Shown: piece after piece, positions 45,548 to 53,595 of the stretch
How positions within the stretch are numbered: the stretch's first letter is position 1
Layout: each line of letters begins with the position of its first letter
Origin: Ruminococcus sp. zg-924
GTDB taxonomy: Bacteria; Bacillota; Clostridia; Oscillospirales; Acutalibacteraceae
Length of the DNA stretch: 62,223 nt
Direction of reading: 5' to 3'
Assembly (NCBI RefSeq): GCF_024433635.1
Contig: NZ_WNJZ01000015.1
Coordinates: forward strand, 1-62,223
Notes under the pieces: model-generated
Told to the model about the DNA's origin: nothing
The model's input: only the letters and a program-made list of their open reading frames with translations
The model's database searches: none
Program-made: the position numbers and the translations under genes

Positions 45548-47020
45548 TTGGATTTTTCTTTTGACGGATACGGCACAGAGGGACTTCATGAGGAGTGTGG
45601 CGTTTTTGGTATTTACAGCGACGGTACTCTTAACCCTGCGTATTCCTGCTACAACGGGCTTTTGGCTCTTCAACACAGAGGACAGGAAAGCTGCGGAATT
45701 GCCGTGAATGACTGCGGCGTTATAAGCAGCCATAAGGACATGGGTCTTGTAAGCGAGGTTTTCAACAATAAAATTCTTGACAGCCTTGAGGGACAGATAG
45801 CTGTCTCTCATGTGCGTTATTCAACCGCCGGCGGCAGTGTGAGAGAAAACTCACAGCCGCTTGTTATGCGCTATGTCAAGGGCGTTATAGCAATAGCGCA
45901 CAACGGAAATCTTACAAACGCCGTTGAAATCCGCCGTGAGCTTGAGCACAGGGGCGCTATTTTTCAAACTACAATCGACTCCGAGGTTATTGCATATGTA
46001 ATAGCAAGGGAGAGAATTAAGAGCCACTCGGTAGAGGAGGCTGTGCGGCGTGCAATGTATCAGATAAACGGCGCATATTCTCTGCTTGTAATGAGTCCGA
46101 GAAAGCTTATAGCCGCCAGAGACCCACACGGCTTCAGACCGCTTTGTATGGGCAGGGTGAACAATACAATAGTATTTGCAAGCGAAACAGCTGCACTTGA
46201 TGCTGCGGGAGCAGAGTTTGTTCGTGACGTTGAGCCAGGCGAAATTATTGTTGTTGACGAAGACGGAGTTCGCTCTATAAAAGATCACTGCGGCGGCAAA
46301 AAGTCGCTGTGTGTTTTTGAGTATATATACTTTGCAAGAACAGACTCAGTTATTGACGGTATAGGCGTATATGAAGCGAGAAAGCAGGCGGGCAGAATAC
46401 TCGCCCGTGAATATCCGGTTGAAGCCGACCTTGTAATCGGCGTGCCTGAGTCCGGCATTGACGCCGCAATAGGATACAGTGAGGAAAGCGGTATTCCGTA
46501 TGAAAAGGGAATTGTTAAAAACGGATATATCGGCAGAACCTTTATTAAGCCTACTCAGCAGGAGCGTATTAAGAGTGTTCGTATTAAGCTGAATCCTCTT
46601 TGCAATACAGTCAAGGGCAAACGTGTTGTTATGCTTGATGACAGTATCGTGCGTGGCACAACCTGCGACAGAATTGTTAAAATGCTCAAGGACGCAGGCG
46701 CAAAAGAGGTTCATTTGAGGATAAGCTCGCCACCGTTTATGTGGCCGTGTTATTACGGCACTGACATTCCGTCAAAGGAGGAGCTTATCGCCTGCAACTA
46801 TACTATTGAGGAGATAGGCAAAATCAGCGGAGCAGACTCAATTGGCTTTTTGCCTGCAAAGGCACTGCATGAGATGCTCTATAATAAAGATTGCGGCTTC
46901 TGTGACGCTTGCTTTACGGGCAATTATCCTGCTGAAACAACAGAGAAAATGCTCGCCGGCAAGGAACGAGGCGGAATGAATTACGATAATAACAATCAAT
47001 GCATTGGCAAGAAAGGATAA
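45548..47020 (+). CDS. purF: Amidophosphoribosyltransferase
   Basis: First committed enzyme of purine synthesis: PRPP plus glutamine to phosphoribosylamine. The N-terminal glutaminase needs Cys freed by propeptide cleavage, here HEE-CGVFGIYS, about 17 residues in. PRPP site VVMLDDSIVRGTT and C-terminal Fe-S-type cysteines (CGFCDACFTGNYP) place it with the Bacillus-type, oxygen-sensitive enzyme. The start is uncertain: a GTG at 45539 has no ribosome-binding site, while a TTG at 45548 has GGGGTGAG upstream. Overlaps nothing; purB begins 4 nt after its stop. Confidence 0.95.
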   Translation: MDFSFDGYGTEGLHEECGVFGIYSDGTLNPAYSCYNGLLALQHRGQESCGIAVNDCGVISSHKDMGLVSEVFNNKILDSLEGQIAVSHVRYSTAGGSVRENSQPLVMRYVKGVIAIAHNGNLTNAVEIRRELEHRGAIFQTTIDSEVIAYVIARERIKSHSVEEAVRRAMYQINGAYSLLVMSPRKLIAARDPHGFRPLCMGRVNNTIVFASETAALDAAGAEFVRDVEPGEIIVVDEDGVRSIKDHCGGKKSLCVFEYIYFARTDSVIDGIGVYEARKQAGRILAREYPVEADLVIGVPESGIDAAIGYSEESGIPYEKGIVKNGYIGRTFIKPTQQERIKSVRIKLNPLCNTVKGKRVVMLDDSIVRGTTCDRIVKMLKDAGAKEVHLRISSPPFMWPCYYGTDIPSKEELIACNYTIEEIGKISGADSIGFLPAKALHEMLYNKDCGFCDACFTGNYPAETTEKMLAGKERGGMNYDNNNQCIGKKG

Positions 47021-47024
47021 GAAA

Positions 47025-48455
47025 ATGAAGGACGTTTATGAATCCCCACTTTCATCAAGATATGCAGATAAGGAGATGAAGTACATCTTCTCTCCTGATA
47101 AGAAATTCAGAACATGGCGCAGGCTCTGGATAGCTCTTGCCGAGGCAGAAATGGAGCTTGGTCTGCCTGTTACACAGGAGCAGATAGACGAGCTTAAGGA
47201 GCACGCCGACGACATCAACTATGATGTAGCCGTTGAGCGTGAAAAGCTTGTGCGCCACGATGTTATGTCGCACGTTTACGCATACGGCGTTCAGTGCCCT
47301 AAGGCTAAGGGAATTATCCACCTGGGTGCAACAAGCTGTTATGTTGGCGACAATACAGATATTATAATAATGACAGAGGCGCTTGAATACCTGAGAAATA
47401 AGCTTGTAACAGTAATCAAGGAGTTAAGTGCCTTTGCAATGAAATATAAGAATCTTCCGACCCTTGCGTTTACACACTTCCAGCCGGCTCAGCCGACAAC
47501 TGTTGGCAAAAGAGCAACACTCTGGATTCAGGATTTGCTTATGGATTTGGAGGACGTTGAATATCAGCTCAGCAAGTCTAAGCTATTAGGCTCAAAGGGT
47601 ACAACAGGCACACAGGCAAGTTTCTTAGAGCTGTTTGACGGCGACCACGAAAAATGCCGTGAGCTTGACCGCAAAATTGCCGAGAAAATGGGTTATAAGG
47701 CTTGCTTTGCCGTTTCAGGTCAGACCTATTCAAGAAAGCTTGACCACCAGATGCTCTCAGTATTAAGCGGAATTGCACAGAGCGCCGCTAAGTTCTCTAA
47801 TGATATAAGACTTTTACAGCATCTTAAAGAGATAGAGGAGCCGTTTGAAAAGAATCAGATAGGCTCGTCGGCAATGGCGTATAAGCGCAATCCTATGAGA
47901 AGTGAGAGAATAGCAAGCCTTGCAAGATACGTTATAGCAACCGAGCTTAATCCTGCTATGACAGCGTCAACACAGTGGTTTGAGAGAACTCTGGACGATT
48001 CTGCCAATAAGAGAATCAGCGTTGCTGAGGCATTCCTTGCAACAGATGGAATTTTGAACCTTTACGCAAATGTTGCAGATGGTCTTGTTGTTTACGAAAA
48101 GGTAATCGAGCAAAGACTTCGCAAGGAGCTGCCGTTTATGGCTACTGAGAACATAATGATGGATGCTGTTAAGGCAGGCGGAAACCGTCAGGAATTGCAT
48201 GAGAAGATAAGAGTTCACTCAATGGCTGCCTCAAAGGTTATTAAGGAAGAGGGCGGCGAGAACGATTTGCTTGAAAGAATAGCAGGCGACCCTGCATTTG
48301 GCGTAACGCTTGAGCAGCTTCACGCAATAATCAGTCCCGAAAAGTATGTCGGACGTGCTCCGCAGCAAACCGAGGATTTTATAAACAACGAGGTTAAAAA
48401 CGCTTTGAAGCCGTATGAGAATATGGATAACTACAAGGCTGAAATAAATGTTTGA
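47025..48455 (+). CDS. purB: Adenylosuccinate lyase
   Basis: 476 aa. Cleaves SAICAR to AICAR and adenylosuccinate to AMP, both releasing fumarate. Fumarase/aspartase superfamily marks are HLGATSCYVGDNTD, HFQPAQPTTVGKR, and the signature loop GSSAMAYKRNPMRSE. ATG at 47025 follows AAGAAAGGATAAG; the open frame reaches 47004 through a TTG. Sits 4 nt after purF and ends 17 nt before the purA start. Confidence 0.97.
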   Translation: MKDVYESPLSSRYADKEMKYIFSPDKKFRTWRRLWIALAEAEMELGLPVTQEQIDELKEHADDINYDVAVEREKLVRHDVMSHVYAYGVQCPKAKGIIHLGATSCYVGDNTDIIIMTEALEYLRNKLVTVIKELSAFAMKYKNLPTLAFTHFQPAQPTTVGKRATLWIQDLLMDLEDVEYQLSKSKLLGSKGTTGTQASFLELFDGDHEKCRELDRKIAEKMGYKACFAVSGQTYSRKLDHQMLSVLSGIAQSAAKFSNDIRLLQHLKEIEEPFEKNQIGSSAMAYKRNPMRSERIASLARYVIATELNPAMTASTQWFERTLDDSANKRISVAEAFLATDGILNLYANVADGLVVYEKVIEQRLRKELPFMATENIMMDAVKAGGNRQELHEKIRVHSMAASKVIKEEGGENDLLERIAGDPAFGVTLEQLHAIISPEKYVGRAPQQTEDFINNEVKNALKPYENMDNYKAEINV

Positions 48456-48472
48456 TTGGAGAATGTAATATT

Positions 48473-49753
48473 ATGATTAAAGCAATAGTAGGCGCCAACT
48501 GGGGCGATGAGGGCAAGGGCAAAATTACTGACGTGCTTGCAGAAGATTCAGATATAGTTATCCGCTTTCAGGGCGGCAGCAATGCAGGACATACCATTGT
48601 GAACAGCTACGGCAAGTTTGCGCTTCATCAGCTTCCGTCAGGTGTTTTTCACAGCAATATTGTAAATATAATCGGAAACGGCGTTGCACTGAGCGTTGAA
48701 AATCTTGTCAAAGAAATTTCAGAGCTTGAGTCAAGAGGTGTGCCAACCCCGAAGGTGCTTGTATCCGACAGAGCGCAGATTGTAATGCCGTATCACGTTG
48801 CGTTTGACTGTTACGAGGAGGAGCGACTCGGCAAGAACTCATTCGGTTCAACAAAATCGGGTATTGCACCGTTTTATTCAGATAAATACTCAAAGATAGG
48901 CTTCCAGGTAAACGAGCTTTTTGATGACGTTGATTCTCTTAAAGAGAAAATTAAGCACGTTCTTGAGATAAAAAATGCTACACTTAAAAATCTCTACAAT
49001 AAGCCGCCAATTACCGAGGAAGAGATTTTTAATAAGCTTATGGAATATAAGGAAATGCTCGCTCCGTATGTTGCCGACACTTTCGACTTCCTCTATCACG
49101 CAGTAAAAGAGGAAAAGAATATTCTTCTTGAGGGTCAGCTCGGAGCACTCAAGGACACTGACTTTGGTATTTACCCGATGGTAACATCTTCAAACACAAT
49201 CGCAGGCTACGGCGCAGTAGGCGCAGGAATACCTCCTTATGAAATAAAGGAGATTGTAACGGTAGTAAAGGCTTATTCTTCAGCAGTAGGCGCAGGCGAG
49301 TTCGTAAGCGAAATCCACGATAAGGAAGTTGCTGACGAGCTAAGACGCAGAGGCGGCGATGGCGGCGAATATGGTGCAACAACAGGCAGACCGAGAAGAA
49401 TGGGCTGGTTAGACCTTGTTGCAACACGCTACGGTTGTCGTGTTCAGGGTACAACAAAGATAGCATTTACAGTTCTTGATGTGCTTGGCTACCTTGATGA
49501 AATTCCGGTATGCGTTGGTTATGAGCTTGACGGTGAGGAGATTGATTACTTCCCATCAACAACAAAGCTTAAGAGATGTAAGCCGATTCTGAAAAATCTG
49601 CCGGGTTGGAAGTGCGACATTTCTGACATTAAAAATTATGACGATTTGCCGGAAAACTGCAAAAAGTACATAGAGTTTGCAGAGGCACAAATTGGAATTC
49701 CAATCGGTATCGTATCAAACGGCGCATCAAGAGATAACATAATCTACAGATAA
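48473..49753 (+). CDS. purA: Adenylosuccinate synthetase
   Basis: 426 aa, GTP-dependent addition of aspartate to IMP on the AMP branch. N-terminal GANWGDEGKGKITD, QGGSNAGHT and the conserved VNIIGNGV stretch are intact; C-terminal TKLKRCKPILKNLPGWK fits the family. ATG at 48473 with GGAG 11 nt upstream; 7 extra codons upstream are unlikely to be used. Next to purB, the enzyme for the following reaction. Confidence 0.97.
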   Translation: MIKAIVGANWGDEGKGKITDVLAEDSDIVIRFQGGSNAGHTIVNSYGKFALHQLPSGVFHSNIVNIIGNGVALSVENLVKEISELESRGVPTPKVLVSDRAQIVMPYHVAFDCYEEERLGKNSFGSTKSGIAPFYSDKYSKIGFQVNELFDDVDSLKEKIKHVLEIKNATLKNLYNKPPITEEEIFNKLMEYKEMLAPYVADTFDFLYHAVKEEKNILLEGQLGALKDTDFGIYPMVTSSNTIAGYGAVGAGIPPYEIKEIVTVVKAYSSAVGAGEFVSEIHDKEVADELRRRGGDGGEYGATTGRPRRMGWLDLVATRYGCRVQGTTKIAFTVLDVLGYLDEIPVCVGYELDGEEIDYFPSTTKLKRCKPILKNLPGWKCDISDIKNYDDLPENCKKYIEFAEAQIGIPIGIVSNGASRDNIIYR

Positions 49754-49771
49754 AATTTGCGGGGTGTGATT

Positions 49772-51331
49772 ATGGAGCGAAAAAACGAAGCAGTTTTAGT
49801 AATGGACTTTGGCGGGCAGTATAATCAGCTTATAGCCAGAAGAGTGCGTGAATGTAATGTGTATTGCGAGGTACATCCGTACACAATGAGTATTGAAGAA
49901 ATCCGCAAGCTCAATCCGAAGGGCATTATTTTCACAGGTGGCCCGAACAGTGTATATAAAGATGAATCTCCGAAATGCTCTGAAGAGGTTTTTAAGCTGG
50001 GAATTCCTATTTTGGGAATATGCTACGGCTGCCAGCTTATGGCACATATGCTGGGCGGTGAGGTTGCTGCTGCTCAGGATGATACAGCACGTGAATACGG
50101 CAAGACAATCACATATTATAATACCGATTGCAAGCTGTTTCAGGAGCTTCCGGAGCAGGGTGTATCGTGGATGAGCCACGGTGACTATATGGCGAAGCTG
50201 CCGGATGGTTTTAAGCTTATGGCACACTCGGACGCTTGTCCGAATGTTGCTATTGCTGATGAAAAGCGTGGCTTTTACGGCGTGCAGTTCCACCCGGAGG
50301 TTAATCATACTGAGAATGGAACAGATATGATTCATAATTTCCTCTATAAGGTCTGCAATGTTGCCGGAGATTGGACAATGGGCGATTTTTGCAAACGCAC
50401 AGTAGCGTCGCTCCGAGAAACTATCGGAGAGAACGGACGTGTGCTTTTAGCGCTTTCAGGCGGAGTTGATTCATCTGTTCTTGCAGCGTTGCTTGCCGAG
50501 GCAATTGGCGAGAGATTGACCTGTGTGTTTGTAGATCATGGTCTTATGCGTAAGAACGAGGGTGACGAGGTTGAGGAGGCATTCCGAAAGTGGAATGTTC
50601 ATTTTGTTCGTGTCAATGCTGAGGAGCGTTTTCTTTCTAAGCTTGCAGGTGTTACCGACCCTCAGAAAAAGCGTCAGATTATCGGTGCAGAGTTCGGATA
50701 TGTATTTAGGGACGAGGCGGAGCGTTTTGGAATTACCAAGCAGGATTATCTTGCACAGGGTACGATTTACCCCGATGTTATTGAATCGGGCAAGGGTGAT
50801 GCAGACGTTATAAAGAGCCACCACAATAAATTACTGCCGCCTGAGGTTGTAGCAAGATTTAAGGGTGTGCTTGAGCCGCTTGATTTGCTGTTCAAGGACG
50901 AGGTTCGCAAGCTTGGCAGAGAGCTTGGCTTGCCTGAATATCTTGTTATGCGCCAGCCATTCCCGGGACCGGGACTTGCAATCCGTATAATCGGCGATGT
51001 AACAAAAGAAAAAGCCGATATTCTGCGTGAGGCTGATTTCATATACAGAGAAGAAATAGCAAATGCAGGCTGGGATAAAAACCTCAGTCAGTATTTCGCA
51101 GTGCTTACGGACACTCGTTCAGTAGGCGTTATGGGTGACAGCAGAACATACGACTATCTGCTTGCACTTCGTGCGGTAAATACAAGTGATTTTATGACAG
51201 CCGATTGGTCGAGAGTTCCGTATGAATTGCTCGACAGAATTAGTGTACGAATTGTAAACGAGGTTCCTCACATAAACCGCATTTGCTATGACATAACAAG
51301 TAAGCCACCCGCAACTATTGAGTGGGAATAA
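49772..51331 (+). CDS. guaA: GMP synthase (glutamine-hydrolysing)
   Basis: 519 aa. XMP to GMP. Class I glutaminase domain with complete triad (Cys in GICYGCQ, His and Glu in VQFHPEVNHTE), then the ATP-pyrophosphatase domain (LSGGVDSSV at ~227) and the C-terminal dimerisation domain ending KPPATIEWE. ATG at 49772 follows GGGGTG. Its last codons (GAG-TGG-GAA-TAA) form the left part of the att repeat: an integrative element inserts here without altering the protein. The end of the gene is a known insertion hot spot for genomic islands. Confidence 0.98.
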   Translation: MERKNEAVLVMDFGGQYNQLIARRVRECNVYCEVHPYTMSIEEIRKLNPKGIIFTGGPNSVYKDESPKCSEEVFKLGIPILGICYGCQLMAHMLGGEVAAAQDDTAREYGKTITYYNTDCKLFQELPEQGVSWMSHGDYMAKLPDGFKLMAHSDACPNVAIADEKRGFYGVQFHPEVNHTENGTDMIHNFLYKVCNVAGDWTMGDFCKRTVASLRETIGENGRVLLALSGGVDSSVLAALLAEAIGERLTCVFVDHGLMRKNEGDEVEEAFRKWNVHFVRVNAEERFLSKLAGVTDPQKKRQIIGAEFGYVFRDEAERFGITKQDYLAQGTIYPDVIESGKGDADVIKSHHNKLLPPEVVARFKGVLEPLDLLFKDEVRKLGRELGLPEYLVMRQPFPGPGLAIRIIGDVTKEKADILREADFIYREEIANAGWDKNLSQYFAVLTDTRSVGVMGDSRTYDYLLALRAVNTSDFMTADWSRVPYELLDRISVRIVNEVPHINRICYDITSKPPATIEWE

Positions 51332-51343
51332 TGGCGAGAACGC
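51320..51343 (+). repeat. attL direct repeat of the integrated element
   Basis: 24 nt spanning the last 4 codons and stop of guaA plus 12 nt. It matches 61898-61921 at 21 of 24 positions, the three differences all A/G; the final 13 nt (ATGGCGAGAACGC, 51331-51343) are identical and are the likely crossover core. Confidence 0.8.
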
Positions 51344-51345
51344 TG

Positions 51346-51390
51346 AAAACCCGCATAAACGCTGGGTTTTCGAGGCTTGAAAAAGCCTCG
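51346..51390 (+). repeat. Two consecutive hairpins at the left end of the element
   Basis: AAAACCC/GGGTTTT (51346-51352 with 51364-51370), immediately followed by CGAGGCTT-GAAA-AAGCCTCG (51371-51390, perfect 8-bp stem). They fill the space between the att core and the arm sites. No U-tract. Confidence 0.7.
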
Positions 51391-51408
51391 TGACAACGTT
51401 TTGACAAC
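51391..51408 (+). repeat. Left arm-type integrase sites (TGACAAC x2)
   Basis: TGACAAC at 51391-51397 and 51402-51408, exactly 11 nt apart and 60 and 71 nt from the start of the att core. The same paired spacing occurs at 61779/61790 and, as TGATAAC, at 61969/61980. Tyrosine integrases of the Tn916 kind bind such paired arm repeats with their N-terminal domain. Confidence 0.65.
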
Positions 51409-51429
51409 AATTTCAGATTATTCAAAAAT

Positions 51430-51475
51430 AAAGAGCTAACAGATTTTTGTTACAAAGTCTGTTAGCTCTTTTTTT
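51430..51475. terminator. Bidirectional terminator between guaA and the HEPN-like gene
   Basis: AAAGAGCTAACAGA (51430-51443) and TCTGTTAGCTCTTT (51458-51471), 14-bp stem, 14-nt loop, followed by TTTT. After integration it serves guaA transcripts entering the element and the convergent gene. Confidence 0.85.
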
Positions 51476-52562
51476 ATTCTTTTGTCATGCAGGTTGACAT
51501 TGTTTCTGATACTTTATCAAGCAATTCTCTATTGAATTTTAGAGAATCAATTGCTGTTTCGTTATCAACAGTATGTTTATCAATGTATTTTTGAACAATT
51601 ATCGCTGCAAAGCATTGAGACTCAACTGCTCGCTTACGAGCCAAATCATAGTGTATATTTCCGTAACTGTGAGCAGACGGGTTTCGAAGTTCGAAGAAAA
51701 GTTTGTAGTAAAAATCTAAATACGACATATTTGCTTTTTCAAATATATCGTCGGGGTCAATACCAATTGTGTCTTTCCAGTGCTGCTTATGTGCAAATAC
51801 TTTTCCGGGCTTTTTTTGATTTGGTGGTTCACCAATTATAGCTTCAACAGCTCGGCATGATTGAACAACTGCTGTTTCAAGGCTTGGCAACATTTGTGCT
51901 TGTTGCCATATTGAGGGTTCTTCAGCTAAATGGTCATGCCAAGGATGCTTACTCATTTCGCAGATTAGACAACAAGAGTGAGTGCAAAAGGCAGAAAACA
52001 CAAGAGAAAGTGCAGTATATGCTTGATCATCTCGTATGAGTAACTCAATTACCGATGCCAATGAAGCAATTTCCGTTGGTTTTAAATGGATTCCTGTCGA
52101 CATAAATTTTTGCTTAATGCTCGATAAGTTATAAAAAGTAGTGTTGTCAATGGTGGATTTACAAGGATCAAAATAATACATCCATTTATAATCAGGTAGA
52201 TCGTCCATCGTTGCACACTCGAAACATTTTGCAAAAGACAGGGAGAGCCATATTAGATTGGCTGCCGTTTTCCAATATGGTAATTCTTTAACTGAAAGTT
52301 GGGTTTCAGATACCAAAGCAGAATTAACGTTTTTTTGATATGTCCATATGTAAAGGGTTTCAAATCCTATCTGACAAAAATAGTTGTAATCTCCTTCTTT
52401 AGGTCCAAAACTGTTCTCTAAAGAATATCCACGGATGAAAGCGTGATTACACACAGTATTAGGTACATCATCAGGATATTTTTCTTTTAACTTTTCCTGG
52501 CGCTCAACTTCGGCATCATAGAACGCTTTTAAAGCTGTATACAATGCATCTTTATCTTCCAT
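51474..52562 (-). CDS. Hypothetical protein with C-terminal HEPN-like R-x4-H motif
   Basis: 362 aa, no membrane segments or signal. The C-terminal half (~245-335) is helical and contains FFELRNPSAHSYG, the R-N-x3-H motif of HEPN RNases, followed by an Ala-rich helix, as in HEPN proteins of toxin-antitoxin and phage-defence systems. The N-terminal ~230 residues are rich in Trp, Tyr and Cys, and I recognise no domain. Weak ribosome-binding site (GAGGGG, 14 nt away). Starts 12 nt after the XRE regulator's stop, likely the same mRNA. Base composition is lower in GC than the neighbouring chromosome. Role in defence is inference only. Confidence 0.6.
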   Translation of the reverse strand: MEDKDALYTALKAFYDAEVERQEKLKEKYPDDVPNTVCNHAFIRGYSLENSFGPKEGDYNYFCQIGFETLYIWTYQKNVNSALVSETQLSVKELPYWKTAANLIWLSLSFAKCFECATMDDLPDYKWMYYFDPCKSTIDNTTFYNLSSIKQKFMSTGIHLKPTEIASLASVIELLIRDDQAYTALSLVFSAFCTHSCCLICEMSKHPWHDHLAEEPSIWQQAQMLPSLETAVVQSCRAVEAIIGEPPNQKKPGKVFAHKQHWKDTIGIDPDDIFEKANMSYLDFYYKLFFELRNPSAHSYGNIHYDLARKRAVESQCFAAIIVQKYIDKHTVDNETAIDSLKFNRELLDKVSETMSTCMTKE

Positions 52563-52573
52563 TTTGTTTTGAA

Positions 52574-53068
52574 TTACCCCTCTTGATCTCGCAGTGCATC
52601 AAGGGCATCCCTTGTGCGCTGTACTTCTACTTCGGGATATGTATAACGCCAATGGTCATATTCCTCTTTGCTGATTTCGCCGTTGCGATATTTCTCCGCT
52701 TCTTTCTGCCAAGCGGTAAAACGCTCAAGCAGAGAAATGTAAGATGTTCCTCTGTTCTTATCAAGACGGATGCAAATCTCGTCATCGAGTTTGTCGATTT
52801 TCAAGCCGTAAATGTCCTCTAATGCAAACAGCGTGTGCATAAAGCCGAGGTCAGTATCAATATCGGGAACATTCAAAGCCATAGTAGAAACACCTAATAC
52901 ATTCGCAAGTGCTTCTGTTAAATCAGCTTTGGGGCATCTTGAGCCGGACTCATATTGTGCCATACGAATGTCAGCGGTTTTCTCAGGAAAACCGACCTGA
53001 ACACCGAGAAACTTTTGTGTCATTCCTTTTAGATTTCGAAAAAATCTTATTCTTTCACCGATTGCCAT
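52574..53068 (-). CDS. XRE-family repressor of the element
   Basis: 164 aa. N-terminal helix-turn-helix (MAIGERIRFFRNLKGMTQKFLG ... RMAQYESGSRCPKADL) and a C-terminal part of a kind widespread in Firmicutes integrative elements, usually beside the integrase. AAGGAGTGTAATTGCT precedes the ATG. Its promoter (53103-53132, minus) and the divergent integrase promoter both contain GTTAG half-sites, so it probably represses both itself and excision/integration. Confidence 0.85.
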   Translation of the reverse strand: MAIGERIRFFRNLKGMTQKFLGVQVGFPEKTADIRMAQYESGSRCPKADLTEALANVLGVSTMALNVPDIDTDLGFMHTLFALEDIYGLKIDKLDDEICIRLDKNRGTSYISLLERFTAWQKEAEKYRNGEISKEEYDHWRYTYPEVEVQRTRDALDALRDQEG

Positions 53069-53102
53069 AGCAATTACACTCCTTAATCTGTGTTGTACAA
53101 TG

Positions 53103-53132
53103 AGTATAGCATATACAGTTAGGATATGTCAA
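53103..53132 (-). promoter_or_regulatory. Promoter of the XRE repressor
   Basis: On the minus strand TTGACA (53132-53127), 18 nt, TATACT (53108-53103). The spacer contains CTAACT, a half-site like those in the divergent promoter. Confidence 0.7.
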
Positions 53133-53174
53133 GATAACAAAAGCAAAAAAAGTTAGTATTTTTTCAAAAAACTA

Positions 53175-53203
53175 TTGACTTAACGGAAATCCGTTAGTAT
53201 AAT
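53175..53203 (+). promoter_or_regulatory. Promoter of the xis-int operon with embedded operator
   Basis: TTGACT (53175-53180), 17 nt, TATAAT (53198-53203). The spacer is almost entirely a perfect palindrome TAACGGA-AA-TCCGTTA (53181-53196). A further TCCGTTAGT copy lies at about 53218-53226. Confidence 0.8.
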
Positions 53204-53249
53204 AGAGTTAAGCAAATTCCGTTAGTGTATTTGCTGACAATTGAATGAC

Positions 53250-53350
53250 CGTCCGAGTGGGATACTCCGCCAAGACCTTCCGAAAGGAAGCGAGCGAGAA
53301 AACGCCGCTAAAAAGCAGGGGCAGGAACGGCACTTGGGTAGAACGGCGAT
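53250..53350 (+). ncRNA. Candidate structured leader RNA upstream of the excisionase gene
   Basis: Hairpin CTTCC-GAAA-GGAAG (53277-53290), long-range CCAAG/CTTGG (53270-53274 with 53333-53337), and CGCCG/CGGCG (53303-53307 with 53344-53348), which would cross or nest around each other. GC-rich against an AT-rich background. The ~180-nt leader is long for a simple 5' end. No known family recognised. Confidence 0.4.
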
Positions 53351-53389
53351 ATCAAACAAGGCACAAAAAATACGAAAGGAGGAACTGCA

Positions 53390-53590
53390 ATGTTTGAAGA
53401 TTATTATATGACGGCAGATGATGTTGCAAAGGCACTCAAGATTTCCAAATCATTCGCTTATAAGGTGATACGGAAAATGAACGCCGAACTGCAAGAACAA
53501 GGATTTTTCACAATGGCGGGTAAAGTCAACAAACAATTCTTTTTAGACAAAACCTGCTACGATGCAGCCAAAGTTAAGGAAAGGAAGTGA
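53390..53590 (+). CDS. Small helix-turn-helix protein, likely excisionase
   Basis: 66 aa: MTADDVAKALKISKSFAYKVIRKMNAEL is a MerR/excisionase-type winged helix, basic at the end (KVKERK). AAAGGAGGAACTGCA precedes the ATG. It lies 5 nt before the integrase, where recombination directionality factors are usually found. Role as Xis is by position and fold, not proven. Confidence 0.75.
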   Translation: MFEDYYMTADDVAKALKISKSFAYKVIRKMNAELQEQGFFTMAGKVNKQFFLDKTCYDAAKVKERK

Positions 53591-53595
53591 TGTAA

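Larger units (their letters stand above)
53069..53389. other. Divergent control region with structured leader, 321 nt
   Basis: Holds the two divergent promoters (53103-53132 minus; 53175-53203 plus), GTTAG-type operator copies, and from about 53250 to 53350 a GC-rich leader with several hairpins ahead of the excisionase-like gene. No protein-coding frame was found in it. Confidence 0.75.

Noticed and set aside
51332-51393. Twenty-codon frames beginning at the ATG of the att core (also at 61909)
   Set aside because: Both begin MART, but they lack ribosome-binding sites and diverge at once; their similarity comes from the shared att core and arm-site spacing.
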